From Mycobacterium marseillense (lineage in GTDB: Bacteria; Actinomycetota; Actinomycetes; Mycobacteriales; Mycobacteriaceae), in NCBI RefSeq assembly GCF_010731675.1, contig NZ_AP022584.1, positions 4,340,001 to 4,404,000 of the forward strand: 64,000 nucleotides of DNA, read 5' to 3'. The position numbers were made by a program, and so were the translations under genes. The notes beneath the pieces were generated by a model, which worked only from the letters and a program-made list of their open reading frames with translations, did no database searches and was not told where the DNA came from. Each line of letters opens with the position of its first letter. Position 1 is the first letter of the stretch. Positions 30,646 through 39,879 of this stretch are shown here, in pieces.

Positions 30646-31089
30646 CTATCGCGCGTAACTGGTCTCGGGGTTGGCGTCTTGAAACATTTCCGAAACGATG
30701 AGCCAGGATCCATCGCCTTGCCGTTGGAGCGCACGCAGCGAAAAATTGTCGCGATCGATCGTCCCGCCGCCGACGAGCCCCTGCCCCTTGACCTGTAAGT
30801 GTGCGGAGACCAGCACTACGTCCGGGGTCAGCACCCGAAAGCTCGTTTCCGGCGGGCCGCGCAGTTCGCCGCGGTTGAAATTGTCGTCGGCGAAGAGTCC
30901 GCGCAGGTAGTCGACGATGTCGTCACGTCCACGCTTGACGGTCCCGAACGCGTTGACCCAGTCGGCGTCGTCGGCGTACACGCGTCGCAAGGGCTCGGCG
31001 TCGCGGTCGTCGAACGCTTTCAGCAGGGTCAGCAGCGTCCTGCCGATGGCTTCCTGGTCCGCGGCCGGCAGCTCCGAAAAGTCGGTCAT
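30646..31089 (-). CDS. SnoaL-like/SgcJ-type NTF2-fold protein
   Basis: A 147-residue NTF2-like protein (LLKAFDDRDAEPLRRVYADDADWVNAFG, shown here as LLKAFDDRDAEPLRR and YADDADWVNAFG) typical of the SgcJ/EcaC family, whose members are isomerases, cyclases or binding proteins. The frame stays open to 31962, but that extension is antisense to nat; the ATG at 31089 gives the family length. It is divergent from nat with a 36-base gap, so their promoters overlap. Confidence 0.76.
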   Translation of the reverse strand: MTDFSELPAADQEAIGRTLLTLLKAFDDRDAEPLRRVYADDADWVNAFGTVKRGRDDIVDYLRGLFADDNFNRGELRGPPETSFRVLTPDVVLVSAHLQVKGQGLVGGGTIDRDNFSLRALQRQGDGSWLIVSEMFQDANPETSYAR

Positions 31090-31125
31090 GCCCGAGATGC
31101 TAAGGCGTTGCGCCAGAATAGCGAT

Positions 31126-31956
31126 ATGGCATTGGACCTGACCGGATACTTCGAGCGGGTCGGTTACGACGGCCCCACCGCACCGACGCGCGACGTTCTG
31201 CAAGGACTCGTGACCGCGCACACCGGATCGATCCCGTTCGAGAACCTCGATCCGCTGATGGGGGTGCCGGTCGACGACCTGAGTCCGGAGGCCCTCACCG
31301 ACAAGCTGGTGTACCGGCGACGTGGTGGCTACTGCTACGAGCAGAACGGTCTGATGGGTTACGTGCTGGCCGAGATCGGGTTCCGGGTGCGCCGCCTGGC
31401 CGGGCGGGTGGTCTGGATGTTGCCGCCCGACGCGCCGCCCAGCGCCCAGACCCACACGGTGCTGGCGGTGACGTTCCCGGGCTCGCAGGGTTCGTACCTG
31501 GTCGACGTCGGCTTCGGCGGCCAGACACCGACGTCCCCCATCCGCTTCGAGACCGGAAACGCCCAGCAGACCACGCACGAGCCGTACCGGCTCAACGACC
31601 GCGGCGAGGGCCTGGTGCTGCAAGCCCTGGTCCGCGACGAGTGGAAGTCGCTGTACGTGTTCGGCACCCAGACCGCGCCGCAGGTCGATCTGAGGGTGGG
31701 CAGCTGGTACGTCTCCACGCACCCCGAATCGATCTTCGTGACCGGGCTGACGGCCGCGCTGACGACCGACGACGCCCGCTACAACCTGGCCGGTCGCAAC
31801 CTGACCATCCACCGCGCCGAGGGCAGCGAGAAGATCCGGCTGGACGACGCGGCGGCGGTCGTCGATGTGCTCGCAGAGCGATTCGGCATCGACGTGGCCG
31901 GCATCGGCGAGCGCAGCGCGCTCGAGGAACGCATCGGGCAGGTGCTCGACGCCTAG
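31126..31956 (+). CDS. nat: NAT, arylamine N-acetyltransferase
   Basis: A 276-residue acyltransferase moving acetyl or propionyl from CoA to arylamines, hydrazines and isoniazid. The Cys-His-Asp triad is exact: C70 (RRGGYCYEQN), H110 (AQTHTVLA), D127 (YLVDVGFGG). In M. tuberculosis nat is co-transcribed with hsaADCB and linked to steroid-derived propionyl-CoA; here two convergent or divergent small genes separate it from hsaB, so co-transcription is unlikely. Confidence 0.95.
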   Translation: MALDLTGYFERVGYDGPTAPTRDVLQGLVTAHTGSIPFENLDPLMGVPVDDLSPEALTDKLVYRRRGGYCYEQNGLMGYVLAEIGFRVRRLAGRVVWMLPPDAPPSAQTHTVLAVTFPGSQGSYLVDVGFGGQTPTSPIRFETGNAQQTTHEPYRLNDRGEGLVLQALVRDEWKSLYVFGTQTAPQVDLRVGSWYVSTHPESIFVTGLTAALTTDDARYNLAGRNLTIHRAEGSEKIRLDDAAAVVDVLAERFGIDVAGIGERSALEERIGQVLDA

Positions 31957-31974
31957 GCGCATCGCCCGCTTCCG

Positions 31975-33141
31975 CTAGCGGGCCGACAGCCACGGTCCGA
32001 GCCGTCGCAGCGCTTCCTCGATGTCGGCGGTGGGCCCGGCGAAGGACAGCCGGACGAACGAGTTGCCGTGGGTGGTGTCGAAGTCGATGCCGGGCGCGAT
32101 GGCGATGCCGGTCTCCGCCAACAGTTTTGAGCAGAACTCCATCGAGTCGTCGGTGAAATCAGAGACGTCGGCGTAGACGTAGAAGGCGCCGTCGGTGGGG
32201 GCGAGGCGCTCGACGCCGATGCCGCGCAGCCCGTCGAGCAGCAGCGAGCGGTTGGACGCGTAGTGGTGCAGGTGGCCGTCGGCCTCCGCGGTGGCTTCCG
32301 GGGTGAAGGCGGCCACCGCGGCCAGTTGCGACAGCACGGGCGGGCAGATGGTGAAGTTCCCGGTGAGCCGATCGACCGCCCGGCGTAGCTCCGCCGGCAC
32401 TAGCAGCCAACCCAGACGCCAACCCGTCATCGCGTAGTACTTTGAAAAGCTGTTGACCACCACGGCATTTCGCGATGTCTGCCACGCGCAGCTGGTCTGC
32501 GGCGCGCCCTCGTAGACCAGTCCGTGGTAGACCTCGTCGCTGATCAGCCGCGCCCCGGACGCATCACACCAGGAGGCGATCGCGGCCAGCTCCTCGGGCG
32601 CGATGACGGTTCCGGTGGGGTTGGCGGGGCTCGCCACGATGACGCCCTGCACCGGTGGGTCGAGCTCGGCGAGCATCCGCGCGGTGGGCTGGAAGCGGGT
32701 CTGGGGCCCGCAGGGGATCTCCACCACCTCGCATCCCAACGCCGACAAGATGTTTCGATAGCACGGGTAACCGGGGCTGGCCAGCGCCACCCGGTCGCCG
32801 ACGTCGAAGCAGGCCAGGAAGGTCAGCAGGAAACCACCCGAGGAGCCCGTGGTGATCACCACCGCGTCGGGTTCGACGTCGAGCCCGTGCTGGCGCCCGT
32901 AATCCGCGGCGATCGCGGCGCGCAGCTCGGGAATGCCCAGCGACACCGAATAACCCAGCTCGTTGGAATGCACGGCCGTCGCGGCGGCCGCCCGCACCGG
33001 CTCGGGCGCTCCCACGCTGGGCTGACCGGCCGACAGGTTGACCAGATCGCCGTGGCTGCGCTGTCGTTCGGCGGCCGCCAGCCAGACATCCATCACGTAG
33101 AACGGTGGGATGCCCGCGCGCAGCGAGACACGGTCGGTCAC
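31975..33141 (-). CDS. aspB: class I/II PLP-dependent aminotransferase (AspB-like)
   Basis: A 388-residue fold-type I aminotransferase: N-terminal SAGQPSVGAPEPVRAAA, ASPANPTGT, DEVYHGL and the PLP-lysine context NSFSKYYAMTGWRLGW. Annotated AspB in M. tuberculosis (Rv3565). The amino donor and any steroid link are not known. It overlaps the fadE33 stop by four bases, so it is the last gene of the fadD3-fadE31-fadE32-fadE33-aspB run. Confidence 0.87.
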   Translation of the reverse strand: MTDRVSLRAGIPPFYVMDVWLAAAERQRSHGDLVNLSAGQPSVGAPEPVRAAAATAVHSNELGYSVSLGIPELRAAIAADYGRQHGLDVEPDAVVITTGSSGGFLLTFLACFDVGDRVALASPGYPCYRNILSALGCEVVEIPCGPQTRFQPTARMLAELDPPVQGVIVASPANPTGTVIAPEELAAIASWCDASGARLISDEVYHGLVYEGAPQTSCAWQTSRNAVVVNSFSKYYAMTGWRLGWLLVPAELRRAVDRLTGNFTICPPVLSQLAAVAAFTPEATAEADGHLHHYASNRSLLLDGLRGIGVERLAPTDGAFYVYADVSDFTDDSMEFCSKLLAETGIAIAPGIDFDTTHGNSFVRLSFAGPTADIEEALRRLGPWLSAR

Positions 33142-34088
33142 GGCGTCTTGAGTACCTCGGATTCCAACCGGCTAAGCAACCGTTGCGGCGAATCCAGCAG
33201 ATGCGTGCTGCCGTGGGCGCGTTTGAAGTACAGGTGCATGTCGTGTTCCCAGGTGATCGCGATGCCGCCGTGCAGCTGGATGCCTTCGGCGGCCACGGTG
33301 TTCAGCGCCTCGGTGGCGGCCAGCCGGGCGGCGGCGGCGTTGGTGGGGGTGGGGTCCTCACACGCGTCGGACACGACCGCCTTCGCCGCGGCGATCGTGA
33401 CATACAGGTCGGCCATCCGATGCTTGAGCGCCTGAAAGCTGCCGATCGGCCGGCCGAATTGCACTCGGTCCTTGGCGTATTCGACGGTCAGTTCCAGACA
33501 GCGTTCGGCGGCGCCGATCTGTTCGGCGGCCAGCAGGACGGCGGCTTTGTCCGCCAGGCCCGGGTCCGTGCCGATCGCCTCGGCCTCCTGCTGTTGCACC
33601 CGAGCCAGGCGCCGGGTCGGGTCCATGGCGGTGAGGGGCTGCGCGTTGAATCGGGTCCACCTGCTGAGCCGGTCTTGTTCTACGGCGACCACCACGTCGG
33701 CGATGTTGCCGTTGACCACGTAGTCGGGATCGAGCACCAGCGCCCCGATCGCGGTCCCCTCGGCCAGGGCTTCCAGCGCCGCGGCGTCCGGCTCGGTGGC
33801 GCTCAGCAGCGCCAGCTCGGCCAGCGTGGTGCCCAGCAGCGGGGAGGGCACCAGGGCGCGGCCCAGCTCCTGCAAAACCGCTGCGGCGTCAGCCAATTCG
33901 CCGCCGGCGCCGCCCAGCTCCTCGGGTATCACCAGGGCGGCGGCGCCGACCTGCTCGCACAACAGCTGCCAGAGCGATTCGTCGTAGCCACGCTCGGACT
34001 CCATGGCGGCGCGCACCGCCGCCGGACCGGCGTGCTTGGCCACCAGGGCGGCGACCGTCTCGCGGAGTAGCTCGCGTTCTTCAGTCAT
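33138..34088 (-). CDS. fadE33: FadE33, acyl-CoA dehydrogenase subunit
   Basis: A 316-residue acyl-CoA dehydrogenase, shorter than the usual 380. The C-terminal helical bundle motif YAKDRVQFGRPIGSFQALKH is clear, as is LHGGIAITWEHDMHLYFKRA; the flavin-binding middle is reduced, as in subunits that need a partner. FadE33 pairs with FadE31 in M. tuberculosis and belongs to the KstR2 regulon for ring C/D catabolism. The ATG at 34088 lies 54 bases past the fadE32 stop. Confidence 0.92.
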   Translation of the reverse strand: MTEERELLRETVAALVAKHAGPAAVRAAMESERGYDESLWQLLCEQVGAAALVIPEELGGAGGELADAAAVLQELGRALVPSPLLGTTLAELALLSATEPDAAALEALAEGTAIGALVLDPDYVVNGNIADVVVAVEQDRLSRWTRFNAQPLTAMDPTRRLARVQQQEAEAIGTDPGLADKAAVLLAAEQIGAAERCLELTVEYAKDRVQFGRPIGSFQALKHRMADLYVTIAAAKAVVSDACEDPTPTNAAAARLAATEALNTVAAEGIQLHGGIAITWEHDMHLYFKRAHGSTHLLDSPQRLLSRLESEVLKTP

Positions 34089-34142
34089 GGGCGCCGCTCC
34101 TCCTCATCGCTACGCTCTGCATCGTCTCGGCGCGGGTAGTGG

Positions 34143-35096
34143 TCACAGCGCCTCCAGCACTCGCCGCCGATGTTCTTCCGGTGTGCCCCAGGCGGATCGC
34201 AGCGCCTGCACCCGCAGCAGCAACAGCGACAGGTCGTGTTCCTGGGTGAACCCGATCGCGCCGTGGGTCTGCAGCGCCGACCGCGCGGCCAGCAGCCCCG
34301 CGTCGGAGGCCGCCGCTTTGGCCGCGCTCACGTCGCGGGGGTCCAGCGTCAATGCCGCGCCGTGCACCAGCGGCCGGGCCAGTTCGATGGCGATGTGCAC
34401 ATCGGCGAGCTTGTGCTTGATCGCCTGATACGAGCCGATCACCCGGCCGAACTGGGTGCGTTGCTTGGCGTAGTCGACGGCAGCGTCGCGCAGCGCCTCT
34501 GCGGCGCCGACCAGTTGGGCCGCGGTGCCCAGTGCGCCGAACTCGTAGGCGCGCTTGATGTCCGCCTGCCACGCCTCGCCGGTGGGGGCCACGTCGTACA
34601 GGCGGCGGCTGGGGTCGACGGACTCGTACTGGTCGCCGGCGGTGGCTTCGGCGACCCCGTCAGTCTCGTTCAAGCCGGCCAGTAGCACCAGGCCGGCCGT
34701 GTCGGCGTCGACGGCGCGCGGCACCCGCGGCGGCAGCGCGACCGTGGCGATCAGCTCGCCGGTCGCGAGTCCGGCGCACCGCTCGGCGTGCTCATCGGAG
34801 GCGAGCAATACCGGTGCCACGGCGATGGATTCGACCACCGGACCGGGCACGCACCAGCGCCCGAGGCGCTCGAGGGCGACGACCACATCGATCGGGTCGG
34901 CCTCGATGCCGTCGAACTTCTCGGGCACGGCCAGCGCGGTGACACCCAGGTTGGCCAGCTGTTCCCACACCTTGCGGCCCGGGGCGGTGTCGCCCGCGGC
35001 CCACGCGCGCACGGCGCCGGGCAGATCCGCCGCGCCGAGCGCGGCGTCGATGCTGGCCGCGAAGTCACGCTGCTGTTCGTCTAGCGCAAATTTCAC
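34143..35096 (-). CDS. fadE32: FadE32, acyl-CoA dehydrogenase subunit
   Basis: A 317-residue short acyl-CoA dehydrogenase subunit with YAKQRTQFGRVIGSYQAIKH and HGAIGFTQEHDLSLLLLR. It is known to form a heterotetramer with FadE31. The GTG at 35096 overlaps the fadE31 stop (GTGA), which excludes the 41-codon upstream extension. Confidence 0.92.
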   Translation of the reverse strand: MKFALDEQQRDFAASIDAALGAADLPGAVRAWAAGDTAPGRKVWEQLANLGVTALAVPEKFDGIEADPIDVVVALERLGRWCVPGPVVESIAVAPVLLASDEHAERCAGLATGELIATVALPPRVPRAVDADTAGLVLLAGLNETDGVAEATAGDQYESVDPSRRLYDVAPTGEAWQADIKRAYEFGALGTAAQLVGAAEALRDAAVDYAKQRTQFGRVIGSYQAIKHKLADVHIAIELARPLVHGAALTLDPRDVSAAKAAASDAGLLAARSALQTHGAIGFTQEHDLSLLLLRVQALRSAWGTPEEHRRRVLEAL

Positions 35097-36238
35097 TTCT
35101 TGCCCCCGGACTTCTCGCGCGGCAGGCCCAGCAACCGCTCGGAGATGATGTTGCGCTGAATTTCGTTGGTGCCGGCGTAGATCGGGCCGCCCAGCGCGAA
35201 CAGCAGACCTTCGGTCCACGCGCCGGCGAGTTCCCCGTCCGCGGCGAGGAGGTCGAGCGCGGTCTGGTGCAGTTCGACGTCGAGGTCAGACCAGAACACT
35301 TTGGTCACCGACGATTCGGCGCCCAGCTCGCCACCCAGGCCCAGCCTGGTCACGGTGCCGAAGGTCTGCAGCCGGTAGGCCTGCGCCTTGATCCAGCCGT
35401 CGGCGACCCGGTCGGCGAACGCCGCCGGTGCGCCGGCTTCCTTCCACAGCTGCACCAACCGTTCGGCCGTGGCCAGGAAGCGGGCCGGGCTGCGCAGCGA
35501 CATGCCGCGTTCGTTGCTCGACGTGCTCATGGCCGCCCGCCAGCCCTCGTGCGGGGTGCCGATCACGTCCTCGTCGGGGACGAAGACGTCGTCGAGGAAG
35601 ATCTCGCCGAACCCGGTGTCGCCGCCGAGTTGGACGATCGGCCGCACCGTGACGCCCTTGGCCTTGAGGTCGAACATGAAGTAGGTCAGCCCATTGTGGC
35701 GCTCGGCGCCGGGGTCGGACCGAAACAGCCCGAATCCGCGCTCGGCGAACGGCGCCCGTGAGCTCCAGATCTTCTGCCCGTTGAGCAGCCAGCCGCCGTC
35801 GGTCGCCGTCGCGGTGGACCGCAGTGAGGCCAGGTCGCTGCCGGACTCCGGTTCGGACCACGCCTGTGCCCAGATCTCTTCGCCGCTGGCCATTTTCGGC
35901 AGGATCCGGTCCTGTTGCTCTTGGGTCCCGTGCGCGAACAGCGTCGGGGCCAGCATCGAGGTGCCGTTGGCGCTGGCCCGGCCGGGGGCCCCGGCACGGA
36001 AGTACTCCTCTTCGAACACCACCCAGTGCAGCAGCGGCGCGTCGCGGCCGCCGTATTTCTTCGGCCAGGTGATCACCGAAAGCCCCGCGTCGAAGAGCAC
36101 CCGATCCCAATGCCGGTGCTCGTCGAAGCCTTCGGCGTTGTCGTATGACTTCGTCGGGATCGACTCGGCATTGGCCGACAAGAATTCCCGGACTTCGGCT
36201 TGGAAGGCCAAGGTGTCGTCGTCTAGATCCAGATCCAT
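35093..36238 (-). CDS. fadE31: FadE31, acyl-CoA dehydrogenase
   Basis: A 381-residue acyl-CoA dehydrogenase and the full-length partner of FadE32 or FadE33. Motifs: WSEPESGSDLASLRSTA for flavin and substrate contact, FLDDVFVPDEDVIG, and a C-terminal IYAGTNEIQRNIISERLLGLPRE (given as YAGTNEIQRNIISERLLG). It acts in the breakdown of the propionyl side chain or rings of HIP-CoA. The ATG overlaps the fadD3 stop by one base. Confidence 0.93.
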   Translation of the reverse strand: MDLDLDDDTLAFQAEVREFLSANAESIPTKSYDNAEGFDEHRHWDRVLFDAGLSVITWPKKYGGRDAPLLHWVVFEEEYFRAGAPGRASANGTSMLAPTLFAHGTQEQQDRILPKMASGEEIWAQAWSEPESGSDLASLRSTATATDGGWLLNGQKIWSSRAPFAERGFGLFRSDPGAERHNGLTYFMFDLKAKGVTVRPIVQLGGDTGFGEIFLDDVFVPDEDVIGTPHEGWRAAMSTSSNERGMSLRSPARFLATAERLVQLWKEAGAPAAFADRVADGWIKAQAYRLQTFGTVTRLGLGGELGAESSVTKVFWSDLDVELHQTALDLLAADGELAGAWTEGLLFALGGPIYAGTNEIQRNIISERLLGLPREKSGGKK

Positions 36239-37782
36239 CAGTCCAGCTCTCGCAGTTGTGGTTTGACCACCTTGCCGCCTGCATTGCGCGGCAACGCGTC
36301 GACGAACCGCACCGACCTCGGTGCCTTGAAGTTCGCCAAATGCTCACGGGTGTAAGCGATCACAGATTGTTCGTCGAGGTGTACGCCGGGCCGGGTGACC
36401 AGGAACGCCCGGCCGACTTCGCCGAGCCGCTCGTCGGGAACCCCGATCACCGCGGCGTCGGCCACGCCGTCGAGCCGGGCCAGCACCTGCTCGATCTCGG
36501 CGGGGTATACGTTGAATCCCCCGCAGATGTACATGTCTTTGAGCCGGTCGGTGATGCGCAGGTTGCCGGCCGCGTCCAGCACTCCGATGTCACCGGTGTG
36601 CAGCCAGCCGTCGCCGTCGATGGCGGCCGCGGTGGCCGCCGGGTCGTCGAGGTAACCCAGCATCACATTGGGCCCGCGCAACAACACCTCTCCCGATTCG
36701 CCGGATTCCCCCGAGTCGATGCGCAATTCGAAGTCGGCGAACGGGCGCCCGCAGGTGGTGGCGACGGTGACCGCGTCGTCGTCGGCGCGGCACATGGTTC
36801 CCATGCCGTTGGCCTCGGTGAGCCCGTAGGCGGTCAGCACGATGTCGATGTCGAGTTCGGATTGCATGCGCTCGACCAACACGACCGGCACGGTGGCCGC
36901 CCCCGTCACCGCGAAGCGCAGCGAGCCCAGGTCGTAGTCGTCACGAGCCGGATGATCCAGCAGCGTCTGGTAAATCGTTGGCGGGCCGGGCAATACGGTG
37001 ATGCGGTGCTGCTCGATCGCCTGCAGCGCGCGCAGCGGGTCGAAGGTGAGGTGGGGGATCAGTGTCGCGCCCGTCTGCAGGCAGGCCAGGATGCCGGCCT
37101 TGTAGCCGAAGTTGTGAAAGAACGGGTTGATGCACAGGTAGCGGTCGTCGTCGGTGATCTTGCCGTTGGCCGCCCACGACGCCGAGGCCGACAGCGACTG
37201 CCGGTGCGCGCACAGCACTCCTTTGCTGCGACCGGTGGTGCCCGACGTGAACAGGATGTCGCTGACGTCGTCGGGCGTGACCGCCCCGGCTCGGGCGGCC
37301 ACCGCATCGAGATCGGTGCCGCCGGCGATGAATTCGTCCCACGTCCCAGGCCCCGTTTCGCGGGCGTCGATCGGTATCCGCACGACGTGCCGCAACGCGG
37401 GCAGCGCCGCCCGATCCAGTTCGGCGACGCGGTCGTGGCCCAGGAACTCGCCCATGCCGAACAGCACCGGCGCCTCGACGCGGGCCAGGATGTCGCCGGC
37501 CTCCGCGGCGGTGTAGCGGGTGTTCAGCGGAACCATCGCGGCGCCGGCGTGGTGGATCGCCAGGCAGGCCACCACCCAATGCCAAGTGTTGGGCGACCAG
37601 ATCGCCACCCGGTCGCCGGCCTGCACGCCCAGCGCGATCAGCGCCGCCGCCGCCCGGTGCACCTCGGCGCGCAACGCCGCGGCCGTGAAGGACCGTTCCC
37701 CGGTGACCAACGCGTCGTGATCGGGGTGCTGGCGCGCGAAACGATCCAGCGCCGCGGGCACGGTGCGGGGATCCGTGGTCAT
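36238..37782 (-). CDS. fadD3: FadD3, HIP-CoA ligase
   Basis: A 514-residue ANL-family acyl-CoA synthetase activating HIP, the bicyclic propionate left after ring A/B degradation. P-loop SDILFTSGTTGRSKGV, A5-type YGLTEANGMG, hinge region GWLHTGDIG and ITDRLKDMYICGG, and catalytic lysine NAGGKVVK. HIP-CoA is also the signal for KstR2. First gene of the fadD3-fadE31-fadE32-fadE33-aspB run; divergent from fadE30 across a KstR2 box. Confidence 0.95.
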   Translation of the reverse strand: MTTDPRTVPAALDRFARQHPDHDALVTGERSFTAAALRAEVHRAAAALIALGVQAGDRVAIWSPNTWHWVVACLAIHHAGAAMVPLNTRYTAAEAGDILARVEAPVLFGMGEFLGHDRVAELDRAALPALRHVVRIPIDARETGPGTWDEFIAGGTDLDAVAARAGAVTPDDVSDILFTSGTTGRSKGVLCAHRQSLSASASWAANGKITDDDRYLCINPFFHNFGYKAGILACLQTGATLIPHLTFDPLRALQAIEQHRITVLPGPPTIYQTLLDHPARDDYDLGSLRFAVTGAATVPVVLVERMQSELDIDIVLTAYGLTEANGMGTMCRADDDAVTVATTCGRPFADFELRIDSGESGESGEVLLRGPNVMLGYLDDPAATAAAIDGDGWLHTGDIGVLDAAGNLRITDRLKDMYICGGFNVYPAEIEQVLARLDGVADAAVIGVPDERLGEVGRAFLVTRPGVHLDEQSVIAYTREHLANFKAPRSVRFVDALPRNAGGKVVKPQLRELD

Positions 37783-37867
37783 CGGCGACGCTCCTCGAAT
37801 GCTCTGAGTGAGATCGCTCGGCTCCTCGTCATGCCGTCACATGGCATGCCTCGTGACCGAGCTACAA

Positions 37868-37881
37868 AGCAAGTGCTTGGT
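37868..37881. promoter_or_regulatory. KstR2 box (fadD3/fadE30)
   Basis: AGCAAGTGCTTGGT matches the KstR2 consensus AnCAAGnnCTTGnT at every defined position. It lies 17 bases before the fadE30 start and about 85 bases before fadD3 and so covers both divergent promoters. Confidence 0.92.
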
Positions 37882-37898
37882 AGGTTAGCCTACAAGGC

Positions 37899-39047
37899 AT
37901 GCAGGACGTCGAGGAGTTCCGGGCCGAGGTCCGCTCTTGGCTCGCCGACAATCTGGTCGGTGAATTCGCAGCTCTCAGGGGTCTCGGCGGCCCGGGCCGC
38001 GAGCACGAGGCCTTCGAGGAACGCCGGGCTTGGAACCAGCATCTCGCCAAGGCCGGACTGACCTGCCTGGGCTGGCCGGTCGAACACGGCGGCCGCGGCC
38101 TGTCCACCGCGCACCGGGTGGCGTTCTACGAGGAGTACGCGCGCGCCGATGCCCCGGACAAGGTCAATCACTTCGGCGAGGAGCTGCTGGGGCCGACGCT
38201 GATCGCGTTCGGGACGCCCGAGCAGCAGCAGCGTTTCCTGCCCAAGATCCTCGACGTCACCGAGCTGTGGTGCCAGGGCTATTCGGAGCCCGGGGCCGGC
38301 AGCGACTTGGCCAACGTCGCGACCACCGCCGAACTCGACGGCGACCACTGGGTGATCAACGGCCAGAAGGTGTGGACGTCGTTGGCGCACTGGGCGCAGT
38401 GGTGCTTCGTGGTTGCTCGCACCGAAAAGGGCTCCAAGCGGCACGCGGGGCTGTCGTATTTGCTGGTGCCGCTGGACCAGCCGGGCGTGGAAGTGCGGCC
38501 GATCATCCAGCTGACCGGTGACTCGGAATTCAACGAGGTGTTCTTCGACGACGCGCGCACCGACGCGAACCTGGTGGTCGGCCAGCCCGGTGACGGCTGG
38601 CGGGTCGCGATGGGCACGCTGACCTTCGAGCGCGGCGTCTCGACGCTTGGGCAACAAATCCGTTACGCCCGTGAGCTTTCCAACCTCGCCGAGCTCGCGC
38701 AGCGGACCGGCGCGGCCGACGACCCGTTCATCCGCGAGCGGCTGACCCGGGCGTGGACCGGGCTGCGGGCCATGCGTTCGTACGCGCTGGCCACCATGGA
38801 CGTCGAGCAGCCGGGCCAGGACAACGTGTCGAAGCTGTTGTGGGCCAACTGGCATCGCGATCTGGGCGAGCTGGCGATGGACGTCGTCGGCAGGCCGGGC
38901 CTGGCTCTGGCCGACGGTGAGTTCGACGAATGGCAGCGGCTGTTCCTGTTCACCCGCGCCGACACCATCTACGGCGGGTCCAACGAGATCCAGCGCAACA
39001 TCATCGCCGAGCGGGTGCTCGGCCTACCCCGAGAGGCTAAGGGATGA
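37899..39047 (+). CDS. fadE30: FadE30, acyl-CoA dehydrogenase acting on HIP-CoA side chain
   Basis: A 382-residue acyl-CoA dehydrogenase like Rv3560c: YSEPGAGSDLANVATTA in the flavin region, FDDARTDANLVVG, and C-terminal YGGSNEIQRNIIAERVLGLP. In rhodococci and M. tuberculosis it dehydrogenates the propionyl-CoA side chain of HIP-CoA. It overlaps the start of ipdF by four bases. Confidence 0.93.
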   Translation: MQDVEEFRAEVRSWLADNLVGEFAALRGLGGPGREHEAFEERRAWNQHLAKAGLTCLGWPVEHGGRGLSTAHRVAFYEEYARADAPDKVNHFGEELLGPTLIAFGTPEQQQRFLPKILDVTELWCQGYSEPGAGSDLANVATTAELDGDHWVINGQKVWTSLAHWAQWCFVVARTEKGSKRHAGLSYLLVPLDQPGVEVRPIIQLTGDSEFNEVFFDDARTDANLVVGQPGDGWRVAMGTLTFERGVSTLGQQIRYARELSNLAELAQRTGAADDPFIRERLTRAWTGLRAMRSYALATMDVEQPGQDNVSKLLWANWHRDLGELAMDVVGRPGLALADGEFDEWQRLFLFTRADTIYGGSNEIQRNIIAERVLGLPREAKG

Positions 39048-39832
39048 GTCTGTCCGAAGCTCCCAAAGAGATTGCCGGACACGGACTTCTGCAGGGCAAG
39101 GTGGTGGTCGTGACCGCCGCCGCCGGCACCGGGATCGGCGCGGCGACCGCGCGGCGGGCGCTGGCCGAGGGGGCCGACGTGCTGATCTCCGACCACCACG
39201 AACGGCGCTTGGGGGAGACGGCCGAGGAGCTGTCCGCGCTGGGCCAGGGCCGCGTCGAGCACGTGGTCTGCGACGTGACCTCGACCGCTCAGGTCGACGC
39301 CCTGATCGCTTCGACCACCGCCCGGATGGGTCGGCTCGACGTGCTGGTCAACAACGCCGGGCTCGGCGGACAGACACCGGTCGTCGACATGACCGACGAG
39401 GAATGGGACCGCGTCCTCAACGTGACGCTGACGTCGGTGCTGCGTGCCACGCGCGCGGCGCTGCGCTACTTCCGCGAGGCACCACACGGCGGCGTCATCG
39501 TCAACAACGCCAGCGTCCTGGGCTGGCGAGCCCAGCACTCGCAGTCGCACTACGCCGCCGCCAAGGCGGGCGTGATGGCCCTAACCCGGTGCAGCGCAAT
39601 CGAAGCCGCCGAGTACGGGGTACGGATCAACGCGGTCTCGCCGAGCATCGCGCGGCACAAGTTCCTCGAGAAGACGTCCTCGTCGGAGTTACTCGATCGG
39701 CTCTCGGCCGGCGAAGCCTTCGGCCGGGCCGCCGAGCCGTGGGAGGTCGCGGCCACCATCGCCTTCCTCGCCAGCGAGTACTCGAGCTACCTGACCGGCG
39801 AGGTCATCTCGGTATCCAGTCAGCACCCGTGA
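39044..39832 (+). CDS. ipdF: IpdF-like short-chain dehydrogenase (Rv3559c-like)
   Basis: A 262-residue classical SDR: cofactor loop VTAAAGTGIGAATARRAL (an AAAGTGIG variant of TGxxxGIG), NNAG (VLVNNAGLGG), catalytic serine in NNASVLGW, and YAAAK (SHYAAAKAG). IpdF is thought to oxidise the 5-hydroxy group on the HIC-CoA intermediate before ring D opening; I assign the exact step from family knowledge. It is co-transcribed with fadE30. PPE64, next in M. tuberculosis, is absent. Confidence 0.88.
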   Translation: MSLSEAPKEIAGHGLLQGKVVVVTAAAGTGIGAATARRALAEGADVLISDHHERRLGETAEELSALGQGRVEHVVCDVTSTAQVDALIASTTARMGRLDVLVNNAGLGGQTPVVDMTDEEWDRVLNVTLTSVLRATRAALRYFREAPHGGVIVNNASVLGWRAQHSQSHYAAAKAGVMALTRCSAIEAAEYGVRINAVSPSIARHKFLEKTSSSELLDRLSAGEAFGRAAEPWEVAATIAFLASEYSSYLTGEVISVSSQHP

Positions 39833-39850
39833 GGGTCGGCCCGCTAGCCA

Positions 39851-39864
39851 AGCAAGCGCTTGGT
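39851..39864. promoter_or_regulatory. KstR2 box (kstR2)
   Basis: AGCAAGCGCTTGGT matches every defined position of the KstR2 consensus. It lies 15 bases upstream of the kstR2 GTG, so KstR2 probably represses itself and fadA6. Confidence 0.92.
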
Positions 39865-39879
39865 TGATACTCTGGTCGG

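Noticed and set aside
30646..31962. A single 438-codon minus-strand frame covering the SnoaL-like gene and all of nat
   Set aside because: Only the last 147 codons match a family. The rest is antisense to a nat gene whose catalytic triad is perfect.
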